A DNA stretch of 64,000 nucleotides from Timema cristinae (GCA_039000515.1 JBCFYV010000259.1:62001-126000); one strand, 5' to 3'. Shown: positions 12,520 through 27,437, counted from the stretch's first letter. Notes: a model not told the origin generated them from the letters alone. Numbers and translations are program-made.

Positions 12520-15500
12520 AGTTGGGGATTTTTTGAAATAATTTTTCCAGCCCTAAAAAGGGGTCTGTAATTAGAATATTGTTATTATTTTATATTTTGT
12601 CACAAAAGATATTTATGAAATTAGGAATTTGCTTATTTTATTTTAAAAAATTTGCATTGAATTAGAGTTTTATACATAAAAAAAATTTAAATATTTTTAA
12701 AAAAAGTATTTTGTACGTACATTTATCAATAATGATTGGTGCGCGCAAAAATTCTCCCTTTTCTGAAAATGGTAAATTTTTTTATAATTTAATATACAAA
12801 CTAGTTAATAGCATTGAACAGCAATGAAGAATATACATCACGTGTAGCCAAAGAGATAAATGAAATAGTGTTACAGCACTTTTTGAGGGAAAAAAAAATT
12901 TTTTGGTTCTTATAAAGAATATCGTTTACTGCGCAATATTAGCAGAATAAGTTGTTATAATTTTTTTGCCCCCCTTAGTTATGTTTTTCAAATTTTGAGG
13001 CTTCCCTCAATTTTAGCCCTCCATTCTTGGTTTCTTTTTTAAAGTCTTTTGATTATTGGATTGTATTGTTCTGTAAATTTTCAATCTCCATTTCCACCTA
13101 CATTTAAAAATACATACATTTGATTATAGCTCGGAAACATTTGGGTTTTTTAAAAATATAGTCAGAATAAGAGTTTTTTTAATCTTAAACTCTTACATTT
13201 TTTTAATAAAAATTTTCCTTATTCAAAAAACTGTGGAAACTGATTTAAAAAATGGATTTATTCGTTTTTGAAAATAGGCCTACCCTTAAGTTATTTTACG
13301 GGAAAAATTTGGGCGCCCCTTTGTTTGAATGTTAAACTGTGCATTTTTACAAGGTTTAATAAAAATCAATAAAATTTATTTTTTTTGCTTACACCCCCAA
13401 GTAAAACTAAACCTTAAAATTTTTGGGCTAGAAAGTAATTCCAAAAAACTAATTATTGGGGAAATTTATAAAAACCCTAGATACCCCCCCAAATTTTATC
13501 CCATGTCTGGGCTTTAAAGTCCCATAAACCCGCTTGTTGGCCCCTGGCGCAGGGGTACCTTTCGTGCTGCTGCCCAAAGACGAAAAGATTTGAATCGGTA
13601 TACTTCCCCCCCAAGTAGGGGCGAAATTTGCCCGGTTTTAGATGTTTATTCGATATTTTTATTAAGGGGGGGAAAAAGGGGTTTTCCCCAAAACAAAATA
13701 TTTTTTTATAACCCATTTTTAAAGGGTTTTGAGGGGAAAAACTTCGAATTTTGTTTAAAAAGTTGAAAAATATCAATTTTTTTAACCCCCTTGATGTTTA
13801 AGGGGTGGGGAAAAAAATGAATACAAAAAAAATTTAAATTCAATATGTAAATTTGTTTTAATAAAAACTCCCAAAAGATGGTAGAAGTTTGTAGTTTATT
13901 TTTGTGAATTCTGTGGTGTTTGTGGATGTGTGAGTGAGGGGCCAGGCCAGGGGAGGGGTGGGGTGGGGGGGTGGGAGATGTCAGCCCCCGTCAGTGTAAC
14001 GCTGATAATGTAGTGGCGTGCTTATTATTTAATTATGGGCCCTATAATTTCTCAATATCCCTTATTTGGTTTTTTGAAAAGTAGTGAGAATGTGTATTTA
14101 TGAAAGTGGGTTTATGTTCCTTTTAAAAATTTAAAAGGTGTCAAAAATTAATTTTGTTTTTTTTTCAGTTTTGATTTCCGGGTAGTTTTTTTTATTTTCA
14201 ACTTTTGTACCCAATCGGATGTTTTACAGTAAAAGTTGGCCCTTTTTTTTTATTTTCTAGTGGAAAATTGGTCTGATTTAAAACTTCCCCATCCCCCCCT
14301 AATAAATAAAAGCGCGTTTTTTCAATGCAGTTTTAAATTTTCAGGCAGATGCAATTACATGCCCCCACCCAAATTTTGTGGCACGGTTTAAATGTAATTC
14401 ATGTTGACTAGATGCTGGGAATGGAGATCGGGTTCATCCGGTAGTGATGAAAGGGTTTTCCTAAATGCCCTTTACGCTCTTAGAAAAGGGGTGAATCCTA
14501 AAATTTCCCTACCCATCATAGGCCCTTGGTGTAATTAGGATTGCTTGTCCAACAGGTAGTAAGACCTTTTGCGTGTATAAGTTCATACATTGTAACCTGA
14601 AAAAAAGTATAACTTGCTAAAAAAATTTTTTATTTATTTTATTCGTGAATTTATGAGTAATTAGTTCTTTTAGGGCTTTTTTGGGATTTTTAGGTGTTGC
14701 ATTAGTTTTTTAAAATAATTATGGTTTCAAAGGTCTTAAAAAAAACCAAAAAAAAGAAACACTGCAATATGTAATGTTTGTTTGGTTGTTGGATTTTCTG
14801 TTATTTTGGTTTGGACCCCCAATAGGATATTTTAGGTTTAAAAAAATTTCAATTGAATTTGATTTTTTTTTTTGTAAGATTTGTGTTTAAATCCTTTTTT
14901 TTCTGAAAACCTAGAATCTCCCTTAAAGGGTTAGAGGGCCCAATTTTAAAACATTAAAGTTTCCACACAAATATTTCTAAGCCATTTAAAAAATTTTTTA
15001 AAATTTTTTTTATTAATATTAATACAAATTTTGAAATATTTTTTTCAAGTCAAGTTTGTATTATTTTTTAAAAAAATATTGCTGGGTACACAATTCGTAA
15101 AATTTCGATTTTAATGATCTCAGCAAATAAAAAACCTTTGAAAAATTATAAAAATGTTTTGTTAACAAAACCTTTAAAGTCCCCAAAAGAAAAATGTAAA
15201 TTTAGCCGTTCAAAAACAGGGGAATTTATTCTTATACCTGTAGCTTTGACTTGTACACCCCAAGTGTGCCAGGAATAAACACAAGGTGACACCTAATTAA
15301 CTAATGGAATGGGCGCTTCCCCTATGAAATAGTCTGCCTTCAGGTCTGGTTAATTTTTTTTATTTAGTACTAGTAGCACTAAAAAAATTTCGGTTAAAAA
15401 TAGGAATTGAAAGGTATTTTTGGAAGCCCCCTTTAGTTCTAGGAGTCTTCCAAATTCAAAGGGAAAAGTAGGAAATTTTTTTGATTTTCAAAAAAAAAAA

Positions 15501-18500
15501 TTTTTTTTTACATATAACAAAAAATTTCTTGTAGTTGTTTTGCACCATTGTTTTTAATATTTTTGGTTAAATCTGAGAATAAGTTTTATCAAAACAGCAA
15601 TTCAATTACTTCAGTTTTTTCCATATGAATTTGATTTGAATATACAAAACAGCAGAATTGTATAGTTGAAAAAAATCAAATTTTTAGTTGTCAATATTTT
15701 TGTTTTCCCAAACAAAAATCGAAGCTGAGGTTTGTTTTGAAACAAATTTAGTTTGCGACCCTAATTTTACAAAATTTGAATCAATTTTTTATATAATTTT
15801 AGCCCACTTAGTATGGGCCCAAATTTAGCCCCAAAAAGTGAAAATTTTTTTTTTTTTTGGGAAAATGGGAAGTCAAATTAGCTAAGTTTTAGACAATAAT
15901 AATCTTTTGGTTTGTGTGTAAAAATTTGTGAGTCATTGGGGTCTAAAATTTTTGGGAAATTTTTTTTGTTTGGTTGTCTTTAAAAAATGTTTCTTTTTCT
16001 TAAAGGTTTCATAAACTTCGAGTCGGATGCCCTTATAAACAATGTGTAACCTGCATTTTTCTTGTTGGTTTATTATGTTGCTGGATTCCTTAACCCTTTT
16101 TTCTATTAAAGATGTTTGAAGTTGCATTGTTTCTCAATTATCAAATGTTTTAACATAAAAGGTTCACTTTATGTAATTGTTTGCAATCAAATTTGGGAAA
16201 AATTGGATGTATTTTTTTTTTTTCCCTTTTTTTTTTCTTATATTATGTTAAAAAAAATTTCAACAGTTTTTTTATAGAACGTATAGTAAATAATTTTTTC
16301 TTTAAAACCCGATTATAGGTCACAAAATTTTTATGTAAAGACTTTTTTATTTGATATTTAAAAAAATAATTTTTTTTATTTAAGGTTTGTTTTTATTTTA
16401 ATCCTTGTACTTTAGCCCGTATTGCATTGTAATGTTTTTAACAAACTATTTATGGAGAATCATGATTTTATAAACAGAGAAGTTTTAAAACCCCATTTGA
16501 AAAGTTTTATAATTTTTGAAAAAAAAGGTAAAATTTATATTTTTTTTTTATTGCTGGAAGTTTATATTTTATGTTAAGAAAGGGAAATTTTCCCCTTTTC
16601 ATTCTGGAGTTATACATTTTCAATTGTGTCTTAAAAATCCCGGGGACAGGCAAAATTAACTTTACCAAAGTGAGTTTTTTTATTTTGATAGGATGAAAAA
16701 CTTTAAGTCTTTTTTCCCACAAAAATTTTATCATCTAGCAGAAATTTTGGTAGGACAGAGTTAGGTATTTTTCCTAGTACTAGTAACAAATTAGTTTATA
16801 GTTTGGTAAAGAGGGTTTTATATGTGTTGTTTAAAAATCGCCCCCCTGATTTCTCGTCAAATGTACTTTCCATGCGGAGGGGGGGTGTTTCACGGAAGAC
16901 CTTTTAAGGTGTGCAAGAAAGAAAATATTTTATTTTATTTTCTTATTTTTTTTGATTGGAGCCTTTTTTATAGAATAAAATATTAAAATAAGAATAATAG
17001 GAAAAATTTTTATGTATTTTTTTTTTAAATAGTTTTAAAGTTTAAATTTAACTTAATAATATAATTGTATCCAAGTATTAAGAAATTACAGCAAAAACCT
17101 TAAATTTTTTTGTGGGGTGTCGGATTTGTATAGCCTATATGGTAAGCTATTTTAGGGAAGGTATGTACCATTTTTCCAAGATATTAATTTTTTTTTTAAA
17201 AATAATGAAACTGAATCGGCGGCAACCTTTCATTCTTTAAAAAAAAAATTTCCCATTAGAAAATACTTTTATCTTTTAAATTAAAATTTTTCTCTTTATT
17301 TGCAATAAATATGGTTCATTTGAATTTTTTAATACAAACGTTACTATATATTTTAAAAAATGGATAGGAAAGGCCCCAAATTATATGATTTTTCCAGAAA
17401 TAAAAAACACCAAAAGGGCCGTACGTTGAGGGAACCCCAAAACAGGTAGGGTGAGCTTTTGTTTGTTGAAGCGGAGGGTGGGTGGGGAGATTGAGGGGAG
17501 AAGATCATTAGAAACTTTTCAAAACCAGTGAGAAAAGTATTGAGGGGACAAAACCTACCCAAAAGTAATATTATGATATTTTAGATGTTCTTTCCTGTTA
17601 GCTATTTAAGTGTGAAAGTTTTACGTTATTTTTACCCGTATCCCTTTGACATTTTTTAGTTTTAAATTTTAGTTTGAGCGTAGGCTCATTTAACTGGCAT
17701 AAATTAATTTATTAATAAAGGGCCCTAGCCCGCAAAAAAATTTAAGGGGGTGGCCCCTCCCCAAATTTAGGAGGTAGACAAATTTTAAATTTAAAAATCT
17801 TAGAAAAATTTTTTTGGAACATGCACCATAACTGCCATAGGCTGAAAAAACAAAATATTAAAAACCTCTGAAACTCTGAATATTTTTTTTGGAACCTGAA
17901 ACCCTAGTGCCCAAGGCTAGAAAAAATTTTAATTTTTAAAACCCCCCGGTGTCTTGAAGTGGTTTTTATGGTAAACCGCCCCCAATTTTAACTTTTTTAA
18001 AAAAATTTTTGGTATTGTTTTTAACCATAAATAAAGCAATATATATTGTTAAAAATTTCTGACTATGGGGTTGTTTTAAAAACTTTAATGTGAATTTTTC
18101 TGGGACAAAAGTCTCCCAAGCCCGTTCATTTCCAAATAAAATTGCAAAAGAAAACGTAAGAATTTTAAAAAAGATGGAGAAACCCGAAAAAGAACCTAAT
18201 TAAATGGAAAAAAAATTTGAATCATTAAAAGGTAAAATGTAGTTTGAAAAAATTTACAATAATATTTGTATTTTGGTTTGTTAAAGTATTTTAGGCGTAT
18301 TTTTTTATTTATCTTTAAAAAAAAATTTGCGAAAACGCCCAAAAATGTGCAAATATTTTTATGTTGATAAATAAAAATTTTAAAAAAAAGTCAGTTTGTA
18401 CATGAAATGTGGCTGGTTTAAAATTTTTTTCCAAAAAAAAAAAGATGGCAAATTTTTTTAAGAGGGGGTTGGCTACCTAAATTTTTTTAAAAAAAAAATG

Positions 18501-19100
18501 CGAAAAGCTTGATGAATGGGAAGACGTTTGAATTTTTTAAATAATAGTAAAAAAAAATTTTGAAGAGACGAAATTTTTGGGGTTTTTTTCCCCAATGTGG
18601 AAAAATCCCCACTGTTAGTGAAAAAAATTTTCAAAATATGAATATAATAAGAAAATTTTCCTTTCCCCCCCTTTTTTTAGAAAATTTTTTAAAGGGGTTT
18701 TTAAAAATACAGTATTTTTTCCCTAGGGGCCGAATTATTATGTATTGGCCCCCCCCCCTAAAAAAGAAAAGGAAAGGGGGAAGGGGTTGAAAATTTTTTT
18801 TAGGAGTTAATTTTGGGGGAATTTTTGGGGGAAAACCCGTGGCCCCCCGATGGGAAAGTTAGGCAACCCTGGGGTTTTAAAGAAAAAGGGGGGAAATTTT
18901 TGGGGGGAAAAATAGAATGGAACAGGTAAGTGTAGGGTTAGTTTTGTAATATATTTAAAAAAAATTTTAAATACAATAAAAGTGGTTTTTTTAAAAAGTA
19001 AAAAAAAAAGGTCTTTTCAAGTCTTTGTACAAAAGGTAGGGAAACCCTTTTTTTTAAACTTTTTCTATTAAAAAATTTTTGTTTTTAAAATTGGAAGTAC
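12520..19100. other. Gene-free, homopolymer-rich interval
   Basis: No gene is supported. A tRNA-like segment lies at about 13,525-13,600, with an A-box-like ctggcgcaggggta and a B-box-like gatttgaatcgg; it may be a damaged SINE head. Near 14,545-14,570 a caggtagtaagacc tract resembles the SINE family A tail. A G-rich patch lies at 13,935-13,980. The rest is A/T and G/C runs. Confidence 0.45.
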
Positions 19101-19108
19101 GGTCTACT

Positions 19109-19139
19109 ACCACCCAAACAAGTGTGTTGTTTGGGTGGT
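19109..19139. other. Perfect 12-bp hairpin
   Basis: accacccaaaca is followed by a 7-base loop (agtgtgt) and then the exact complement tgtttgggtggt. It is unusual in this noisy region because both arms are free of run-length errors. No adjacent gene is recognised, so it is recorded only as a structure. It could be the centre of a small fold-back element. Confidence 0.6.
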
Positions 19140-20035
19140 GTCTTGTTTGCAAAATTTCATTCTAACAAACCAGACAGTTAAAATGGATTTTTTGGGGTTT
19201 GAGGAGGGGATCAATGTTAGACCATGAAATTTCGAAGCCCCCCGTGGCAGTTTTCTTTTTTCTGGTAGTGTCCAAACACATACCCCCGGGAGTCACTTTT
19301 TAATTTCCCAAAACAAAATAAAAGTATTTAAATTTTAAATAAAATTTTTTTAAATTTTGATAATTTTTTCTCTTTTTTTAAACTCGGAATCAAAAAAATA
19401 GTTTTCACAATTTGTTTTCCCCCCCTCTATCTGTAACCCCTTTTGGCCCCCGGGTGGGTTTGGTTTGATTTAATTTTTTTAAAATTGTATTTATAAGTTT
19501 AGGGCAATTTTTTCAAAACCCTTTATTTTTTTTTGCCTTAACCTTCAAATTAAAGGGTAGTTTATAAAAGGGGAGGGTTTTTTTAAAGCAAATTTTTTTT
19601 TTAAAATGGATCTAAAAAAAAAGGGGGTTTTTTATTAAAAGCAAACCCCCGGGGTAATTTATTCCAAATAAAAAGGGAGAGGCTATTTGGGTTTTTTGGG
19701 GTAAAATTTTTTTGTGTGATGAGTGATTTTTAAAAATTTAAATATTTTTTAAAAAAGAGCGATGTTCAGTTCCCCTTGATTTTTTGGGGGGAAAAATTTT
19801 AAAAAGCCCAAAAAAAATTTTTTAAAAATTCTTTTTTTTTAATTAATTTTTTTTGGGGTGTTTATGAAGGGGCTTTTTAAAAATTTGGGGGGGGAAAAAC
19901 GCTTTTACGATTTGGGCCCCTTTAAAAAAGAATTTTTGAACTTGTTTGAGATTTTTAAAAAAACCGTGGTGCTGGGAAAGTTTTATTTTTTAAATTTAAA
20001 TTTTTTCAATAAAATGGTTTAAAATGTTTTTTTGG

Positions 20036-20175
20036 GCCCCGTGGTTGGTTCCACGTTAAAATGTAGGGGCCCCTTTTTTTTTCACAAACCCCCACCATTT
20101 CCCCCGCGTAAATGCGTTTAAAACCCCCCCGGGTGTAAAACGCGGGGCTAAAAAAATTTAAAAATAATAACAATG
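20036..20175 (+). repeat. SINE family A, 3' fragment
   Basis: The order gtggttggttccacgttaaaa, then a C-rich tract, then a degraded gcgtaaatgcg and gtgtaaaacgcggggct followed by an aataataacaat tail parallels the 3' half of the copy at 29,940-30,230. Runs are inflated, so boundaries are approximate. Confidence 0.55.
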
Positions 20176-23100
20176 TTATTGTAAAATTTTTTCAGGTTAT
20201 ACCCAAAATAAAATTTTTTTTTTAGGGTGAATTAAGTTTTTTACTTGAAAAAAATTTTGAAAATGGCTAAAGTAAAATTTTGTCAGTAGGGAATGGAAAT
20301 TTTTTTTAGTTTAAATTTTAGTTAATTGTGTGGTTTACCCCAAATAATTTTTCAGGGGGTCCCTCACCAGTAAAAATTTGGGGAAAAAACCCGGGGAAAG
20401 TTCTTGGGAAAAATTTTCCCCCCCTTTGAGAAATTTAAAAAAGGGGGGGCCCCTATAAAAAATTTTTTGGGGACACAATTTTTAAAAATTTGCCCTGGGA
20501 AAAACCCCTAAAAATTTTTTGGAAAAAATTTAAAAAAAAAATATTTAGGTAAGGGAAAAATATAATTAGCGTTTGGGGATCCAAAACTAAAACCCTTCTG
20601 AGGGGGGTTTACTCCCCCAAAAATTTGGAAAAAGGGGTTAAAATTTTTAAAAAATTATGGACAAAAAGGGTTTTTAAAATGGATTTTTTGGGGTATTAAT
20701 TTTACAAAATTATGGGGTTGGTCCCCGATTCCCCTTTTAAATTTGGGGAAAAATTCCCTTTTTTTAAAAAAATTTTTACCCCCCTTTCACAAAAAAAGTT
20801 CCACCCCCAATGGGTGAAAAACCTTTTGTTGTATGGTATGAATACTTTTTTTTTACCTAAACCCCCCTTTTTTTTAGCCAACCCAAAAGTGCAAAAAAAG
20901 GTTTTTTTTCCCCGGGCCTTTAAAAAAAATTTTGGAATGTAGATAATACCCGGGGTGTCCCCTGTTTTCAGGGGGGAGAGAAAGGTTTGTTATGGGGGGT
21001 CGGGGTTTAAAATTCCCAACAGGAGGGGGGCAACTTTTTTTTTTGGGGGGCCTTCAATTTTAAAATTTTTGTGTCTGAAATTATGGTGGTAAAACGAGGG
21101 GGGGGGGGAAGGGGGGCCTGTTCCCCTAAAAAAAATCTCGTGGAAAAACCCCCCCCCTAAAAAATTTTAAATCCCTTTTACAATGAATAGGGAAATTAAA
21201 AAAATCTTGTTTAAACCCAAAATAACTTCAATACATTAAAATTTTAAAAAATTTTTCCGAGAGTCACTTCAAAGTTTTGAGGATTAATTTTAAAAAAAAT
21301 TTTTAATTTGGACCCGGGTTAAAAAAATTTTTTTAGAATAACCAAAAAATTTTTTTAAAATTTTTGGAGGAAAAAACCCCTTTTAAAAAGCTTTAGGGAT
21401 CAAAAATTTAAAAAAAAAAAAGGGGTTTAGGACTATTAAAAAAAAGCTTCTTGGGGTTTCCCCAATTTTAAAAAATTTTCCCCAAGGAGTTCAAAAAGGT
21501 TTTGGAACACCCAAAATTTTTAAAATTAATTTGTAGGGGGGATATTCAAATTTACTTTTAAAAGGTATAGTTTAAAAAAGGGTGAAAGGATATTTTAAAT
21601 TGGGGGAAGATCAAACGAAAAAAGTGGATTTGTGGAAAAGGGGGGTTTTCCCCCTTTTGGGGAAAAAAAAATTTGCCCCCTTCATATTAGTTCCCCTTTG
21701 TATTTTTAGATTCAAAAACCATTAAATTAAAAAAAACCCCGGGGGGAAATTTTTCCCAAATAAAGAAAAATTTTTTAAACGGGAGATAACAACGTTAAAA
21801 AGGCTCCTTTTGAGTGATGTGGTTGGAGAATTTTGTATATTTTTGTTTTTTTTTATCGTAAAAAAAATAATAACTTTAAATTTTTTTTTTTTTTCCTTGA
21901 TTTTTTTCTGGGAAAAACCCTTTTTTGCTATTATTTTAAAAATAATTTTTAACATTTTCATGTTTTATGTTAGTTTGGGAAATTTACCAACATTTAATTA
22001 TTTTTATTTGCATTAAACAAAAGGGGAAAATTTGGGTTTAAATTTAATGTTATGAAAAGGCTTTTTTTTAAAACGATTGGCTTTTTATTTTTAAAACGAA
22101 AAAACGACTTTCCCAGAAAAGTGTTAAAAATTTTGTGGAAAAAAAAAACCCGGTACAAAAATAGAACACCTAGCTTTTGGCTTAGCGAGTTCTTTTTTTG
22201 TTGTTTAATTGGGGTCCCCTATTATAGGTTTACTCAAAAGTTTTTCGCCCGTTTTTTTTTGTGACGTTGGTGTCTATCACTTTTTTTGGGTTTTATGTAG
22301 TATTTTTTGAGAGTCGACGGCCAAATTTTTTTAGTTATAAAGTTTGTTAAAATTTTGTCGATAGTGGTGTTAGAAATGGTCCTACCCCCTTTTTAAAAAC
22401 TTTTAAGTACACTTCGTGTAGATTTCTTTTTTTTCGTTTACCCTTTTTTTACACTAAACGCCGTTTTTGGTTGTTAGTTTTATGCGCCCCCAAAAATTTG
22501 GGAACTATTTGTGTGTAAAATTTTTTTTTTCCCGTATGATGGGGTGTCGACCTGTAGGTCATAGAGGGTCAGTAATTAACCCCCCAAAAATTCCCCAAAA
22601 ATTTTTATATTTTTTTTGAAAATTGGGTTTTTACATGGGCCTCTCCAGACCCTTTTGATCGCCTGCCCTTTTTCATGACATCCCTTTTTTGTCGACCCCC
22701 CTTTTTCCCCCAAAGTTAAAAAGTGTGCTGTCGATCATTAGTGGAGCCCCAAATTTGGGGGGGCCCCCCTTTTTTTTTCCCCTTTTTCCCCTTAAAAATG
22801 AATTTTCAACCCGTTGTTTCCCAAAATTTTTCGGCCAAAAACTTAAATTTGAGATATTTTTTACGTTAAAGAAGTTTTTTATTTGGGCAGTGTAAACAAA
22901 ATGAACCCCCAAAATAATTTTGGGTTTCAAATAAACCCCATGTATTTGGCCCAGAAAATTTTAAAAAAATTTTTTTAAAGGTTTTGTCCCAGTTTAATTT
23001 TTTAAAATTTTTTCCAAAAAAATAAAAATCTTACATTTTGTATTTGTTTAATTTTTTATTTTTTAAAAAAGGGGTTTTTTTAAAAAAAAAAAACCTTTTT

Positions 23101-26100
23101 TAAAATTTTTTTTATCCCCTTTCCCAAAAATGTTTTAATTTTGTATATTAATTGTTTTGGGGGATTTTAAACATCTTTACAAGCCTCCCCTGGGAAATTT
23201 TTTTCCCTTAAAAATTAAAAAACCTTATTTTTTCGAGTTTCCCCGGCTAGGCCGGGGAGGATAGGGGGGGTTGGGTGCAAAGTTCCCCCCTGCATAGAAA
23301 AAAATCATAAATTTGAAACAATACTTTAAAATTGTAAAAAATGACCCTTTTAAAACCCTTTCATCCCTTTACCCAAAGACCCAAAAAATTAGGCAAATCT
23401 CTTTTAATTAGTCTAGAGCAAAGAAAAGGGGTTTTTAAAATAAAAATTTTTCCCAAAATTTATATTTAAATTTTGTATTAAAAACAATTTTTTTTTTATT
23501 ACTAAAAAAATTTTTTTCCATGTAAAGTGTATATTTATTATTTTATTGGCGGGACTTTTTGTTTTATGTTTTTTTTGTATTAAAATTTCAAAATTTATTT
23601 TTAAACCAAAAAAAAATTTTTTTTTTTTAAAGTATTTTTAAATTTTATTAATTTTTTAATTTTTAATGTTTTTTAAAATCGCAAAATTAAATTTTAAAAA
23701 AAATTTAAATTAAAAACTTTATTAATCAAAAAATTTTTAAATGTTTCCCCTTTAAGGGCCTTGTGAAAAAAATTCCCCTACAAAAAAACCTTTGGTCCCC
23801 CCTTTGGGTAGAGTAGTTAAAAAATATTTTTCCCTTTTAAAAAAATGCATTGATTCCCCCAAAAACCCCCCTTTTTAAACATTTCCTGTTAGGTTACTAA
23901 TTCTTTCCTTATTTTATTTTTACTAAAACGAGAAGTTTGTAAGAGTTTAGAGGTAAAGGGTACTGTTTTCCCTTTTTAAAAAGGGCCCTCACGGCTGACA
24001 AACCGGGGTAGTTTCCCCCTTATCGGAATTTAAAAAGTCCCCGCATCCCGTTAAATCGTTAAAAATGGGAGTCAAAAAAACTTAAAAAATTTTGTTTGTG
24101 CGGACAGAGCCTTGGGATGAGGGAAAATAATGTTATTTTACCCCCGAAACCCTGGCCCAGGTTCGTGCCGCTGCCCCTGCACCCCAAAAAAACTACAAGC
24201 CCCCCCGATGAATAAAAAAAACCCCAAAAACCCCTTTCTCCCTTTTAAATTAAAATTAAATTTTAAAAAAAAAAAAATTTAAAGATAATTAAATTAAAAA
24301 TTTATTAATAAAATTAAAATAAGAACCCCAAAAGTCGGGGTTTTTTAAACGATGAATAAAAAAAACCCAAAACCTAATCCCCAATTTAAATTGTTAATTA
24401 GCATAAAAACAAAAATTTTTTAAAAATCAAGAAACCCCAAAAACCCCCGGGGTTTTTTTGGGTGCAAGGGAGGGGGAAAAAAGGGGGGAAAAAAAGGTCG
24501 GGGAGGGGGAAAGGGGGCTATTTTTTGCGCCAAAAAAAAAAGACCCCCAGGGGGGGGAGTGACCCGTTTCGGCCAAACACAGCCTGTTTTACGGGGTGGC
24601 ACTAAACCCTTTTAGGGGGGGGGGGTTTTTTGGGGGGGAGTAATAAACTTTTGGGAAAAAAAAACCAAGGTTGAGCCACCCCGTCAGGTCTAAGGGAGAA
24701 AAAAAACCCCCCCTTTCCCCTGGGGTGGGGTGAGAAAATGATCTGTACCAAAAAAATAATTTGACCGATAAAAAATTTATAGCCGAGGTTTGGGGCGGAT
24801 ATTGTAAATTTAAAAGTATCTCCCACCCAAAAATTTTATCTCACATTTATCCCCTGCCCTCGTTCCCTGCCCCCAGGAATAAATACATGCAAAATTATCT
24901 AGTACCATGGGCGCTCTATTTGCCCCAAAACAAACACAAACACCCCCCGGGCCCCCCATCCCCAAAAAATTTAAAAATTTTTGCGACTGCGTTCCCAAAA
25001 CTCAACCCCCCGGGGATACTAAAAATCGAACATCCAGGGAAAGTAATTCTCCTTCAGGGGGGGCGGTGGGGATCACACAAAACTCCCCAGGAGAACTAAA
25101 ATCGGGGGAAAAACCCGGGAAAGAATTTTTACCGGGGGGTTTGGGGAGGATCATTCACCCGGGGGGGGTTTAGGGGTCAATGTTTTTAAAACCCTTTTTG
25201 GGGGGAAAAAACGTGGAATTTTTTCTCCCCCTGGCAGTGTTAAAAAAAATAAATCAGTGCCGTAACGTAGCGATTTTTCAACCCGGGTCGACCACTGGAA
25301 TTTTATTCGTGTTAGCAGTGGCTCTGTAAATGGGGTTTTTTAAAAGGGAAAAAACGGGGCAAAAAATGACTTTCAACCCATTTTTAAAGGATTTGTGCAG
25401 TTTTTGCATGCTTTTTACAGTACTGCATGTATGGGATTTTTTTTTTCAAAAAAAACCCCGTGTTGAATTACATTTAAAAAAGATTACCGGAGAATATTTT
25501 TTAAAACATTAAAAAAAATAATAAAATATCTTTTAATCAAAAGGAAGGTGTTTTTTGCTTGCCCCGAGCGAACCCAAATTTTGGTGGTGCGGGGGTATTT
25601 TTTAAAAAAACCTTTTTTTTTAACAATGTTGTTTTTTTCATGGTAAAAATCATAAACAAAAAAAAAACAAAAAACATTTTTGCCCGTCCGTTAAAAAATG
25701 GAAAACAGGCCCAAAGGGGGGGGGGAGTATGGAGGGGTTGTTATAAATTTTGTTACTTACATTAATAGTTAGGGAAACTGGTTTTGGGTTTTAAAAAAGT
25801 TTGTAAAGGTTTTTAATTTATGTTTTTTAAAAAAAGTGCTTTTTTAACTATTTTATTTTTCCTTCAAATTTTTAAGTGTTTTTTTAAAAATTATGTTAAA
25901 ACCCCCAAAATAAAAAATTTAGTTTTAAAAAAAAAAAAACAGGGAAAAATTTTGGGGGTTCTTAGAAGACAAAGTGGACGGGAAGGAGACCCGGAATGTA
26001 AATTTTAACTGATTAATTTACCCCAAACAAAAAAAGAAGATGAGTTTTCATTATTAAAAAAATTATTTAGGGAATTGGGGGAGGACACAATTTGGACAAA

Positions 26101-27437
26101 ATTTTAAAAAGCAAATTTTGGAAAAAAAACCCAAAAATTTTAGTAAAAAAAGAAATTTTGTTACTGTTTTTTAGCGTTTGCAAGGCCCCCGTCAGGTAAA
26201 AAAATTTCCCCGGGGAGTTGGGGGGCACATTTAGGGAAAAAAATTTAAATTTTTTATGCCCCTTTTTAAACATTTTGGGGTAAATCTTAAAAATTTTAAA
26301 AGGGGGGGGTTAAAAAAATTAGTGCTTTGGTTAAGCTTTATTCAACGCCCCCCGAAAAAAAAAAAGCAGAAAATTTTTCCCGTTTCATCAATTTAAATTG
26401 ACCCATTATGCTTGCAAGTTTTTTAAAAAAAAATTTTTAAAAAAATTTTTTTTTTTTTATGGATAAAATATTTCTATATTTTTGTCTCGATTGGGTTTTT
26501 TAACGCGTGTTCCCTGGCACAATAATACATCGTTTAAAACGTCACATTTAAAAGGTTAAATTTAAAAAATTTTTCCCCAAAACCCCCTAGGTTGTAGTTT
26601 AGTCCCCAGCGTTTCGCATGTTTGAGATGGTGGGTTCTGGGGTTTTATTGGTTCTCCTGCCCTAACATCTCGAACAAACGGAAAAGTAAAAAATGTTTAA
26701 CTTCAGCGAAAGCTACGCCCATTAAGGGAAACCCCCTTTTTATTGGGTTAGGTGTCACGTGACCACGTTTTGTTCTGTGTTGTTTTTTGGCGGTGTGGGA
26801 AAAAACCCGTTGTCTTTTGTCGCGTCTTTTTCCCGGGCCCCCCAACAAAAAACTAGGTTTCAAAAAACCGTTTCGACTTTTATGCGTGGAACCCATTTTT
26901 TGGGGTATCCCCCGCAAAAACAATTTTTTATTTTATCTCCCCTTTTCCAAAAAACCCCATTTGATCACCCGCTGTGAAAACGACCCAGGGGTAAACAAAC
27001 CCCGTTTTTTCTTTCTCTTTGGAAAACTGGGATGTGTTTGAAAAGGGTTTAAAGGCAAACCCGGGGGGGAAAAATGTTGTCAAGTGAAACCCTTGCCACA
27101 GCTTTCACGGTTTCATGCAGTTGTGCAAAAAAGGGAAATTTTTTGGAAAGGTTTAAAAATTGGGATTTTTGCAGAATATGACGTTGTCCGCTTAAAAAAA
27201 AAAAAAAAAAATATCAAACCTTTAGGGAACTTTAGTTTTACAACCCTATTTAAAAAAAACGATTCTACGTTGTCAAAAGTTTTTTTTTTTTGACTTGTTC
27301 TATGACGTAATTCAGAAACATCAGTTCAACATAAATGTTCTGTGCCTATTTAGAGACATTTTCAGAATCAATGGTGAGGGAAAATTTTTTAAAAAACGAT
27401 TTGACCAAATCCCTATATTTTACAGTTTATTTTTGGG
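20176..27437. other. Gene-free, homopolymer-rich interval
   Basis: No gene is supported. Open frames here, such as those near 24.4-25.2 kb, are Pro/Gly/Lys/Phe strings produced by C, G, A and T runs. A short GC palindrome (ccccggc tag gccgggg) lies at 23,241-23,257. Composition becomes less run-inflated from about 27,300. Confidence 0.5.

Noticed and set aside
24420..25173. Cluster of overlapping Pro/Gly/Lys-rich frames
   Set aside because: They are translated C, G and A runs in low-quality sequence, with no motif.
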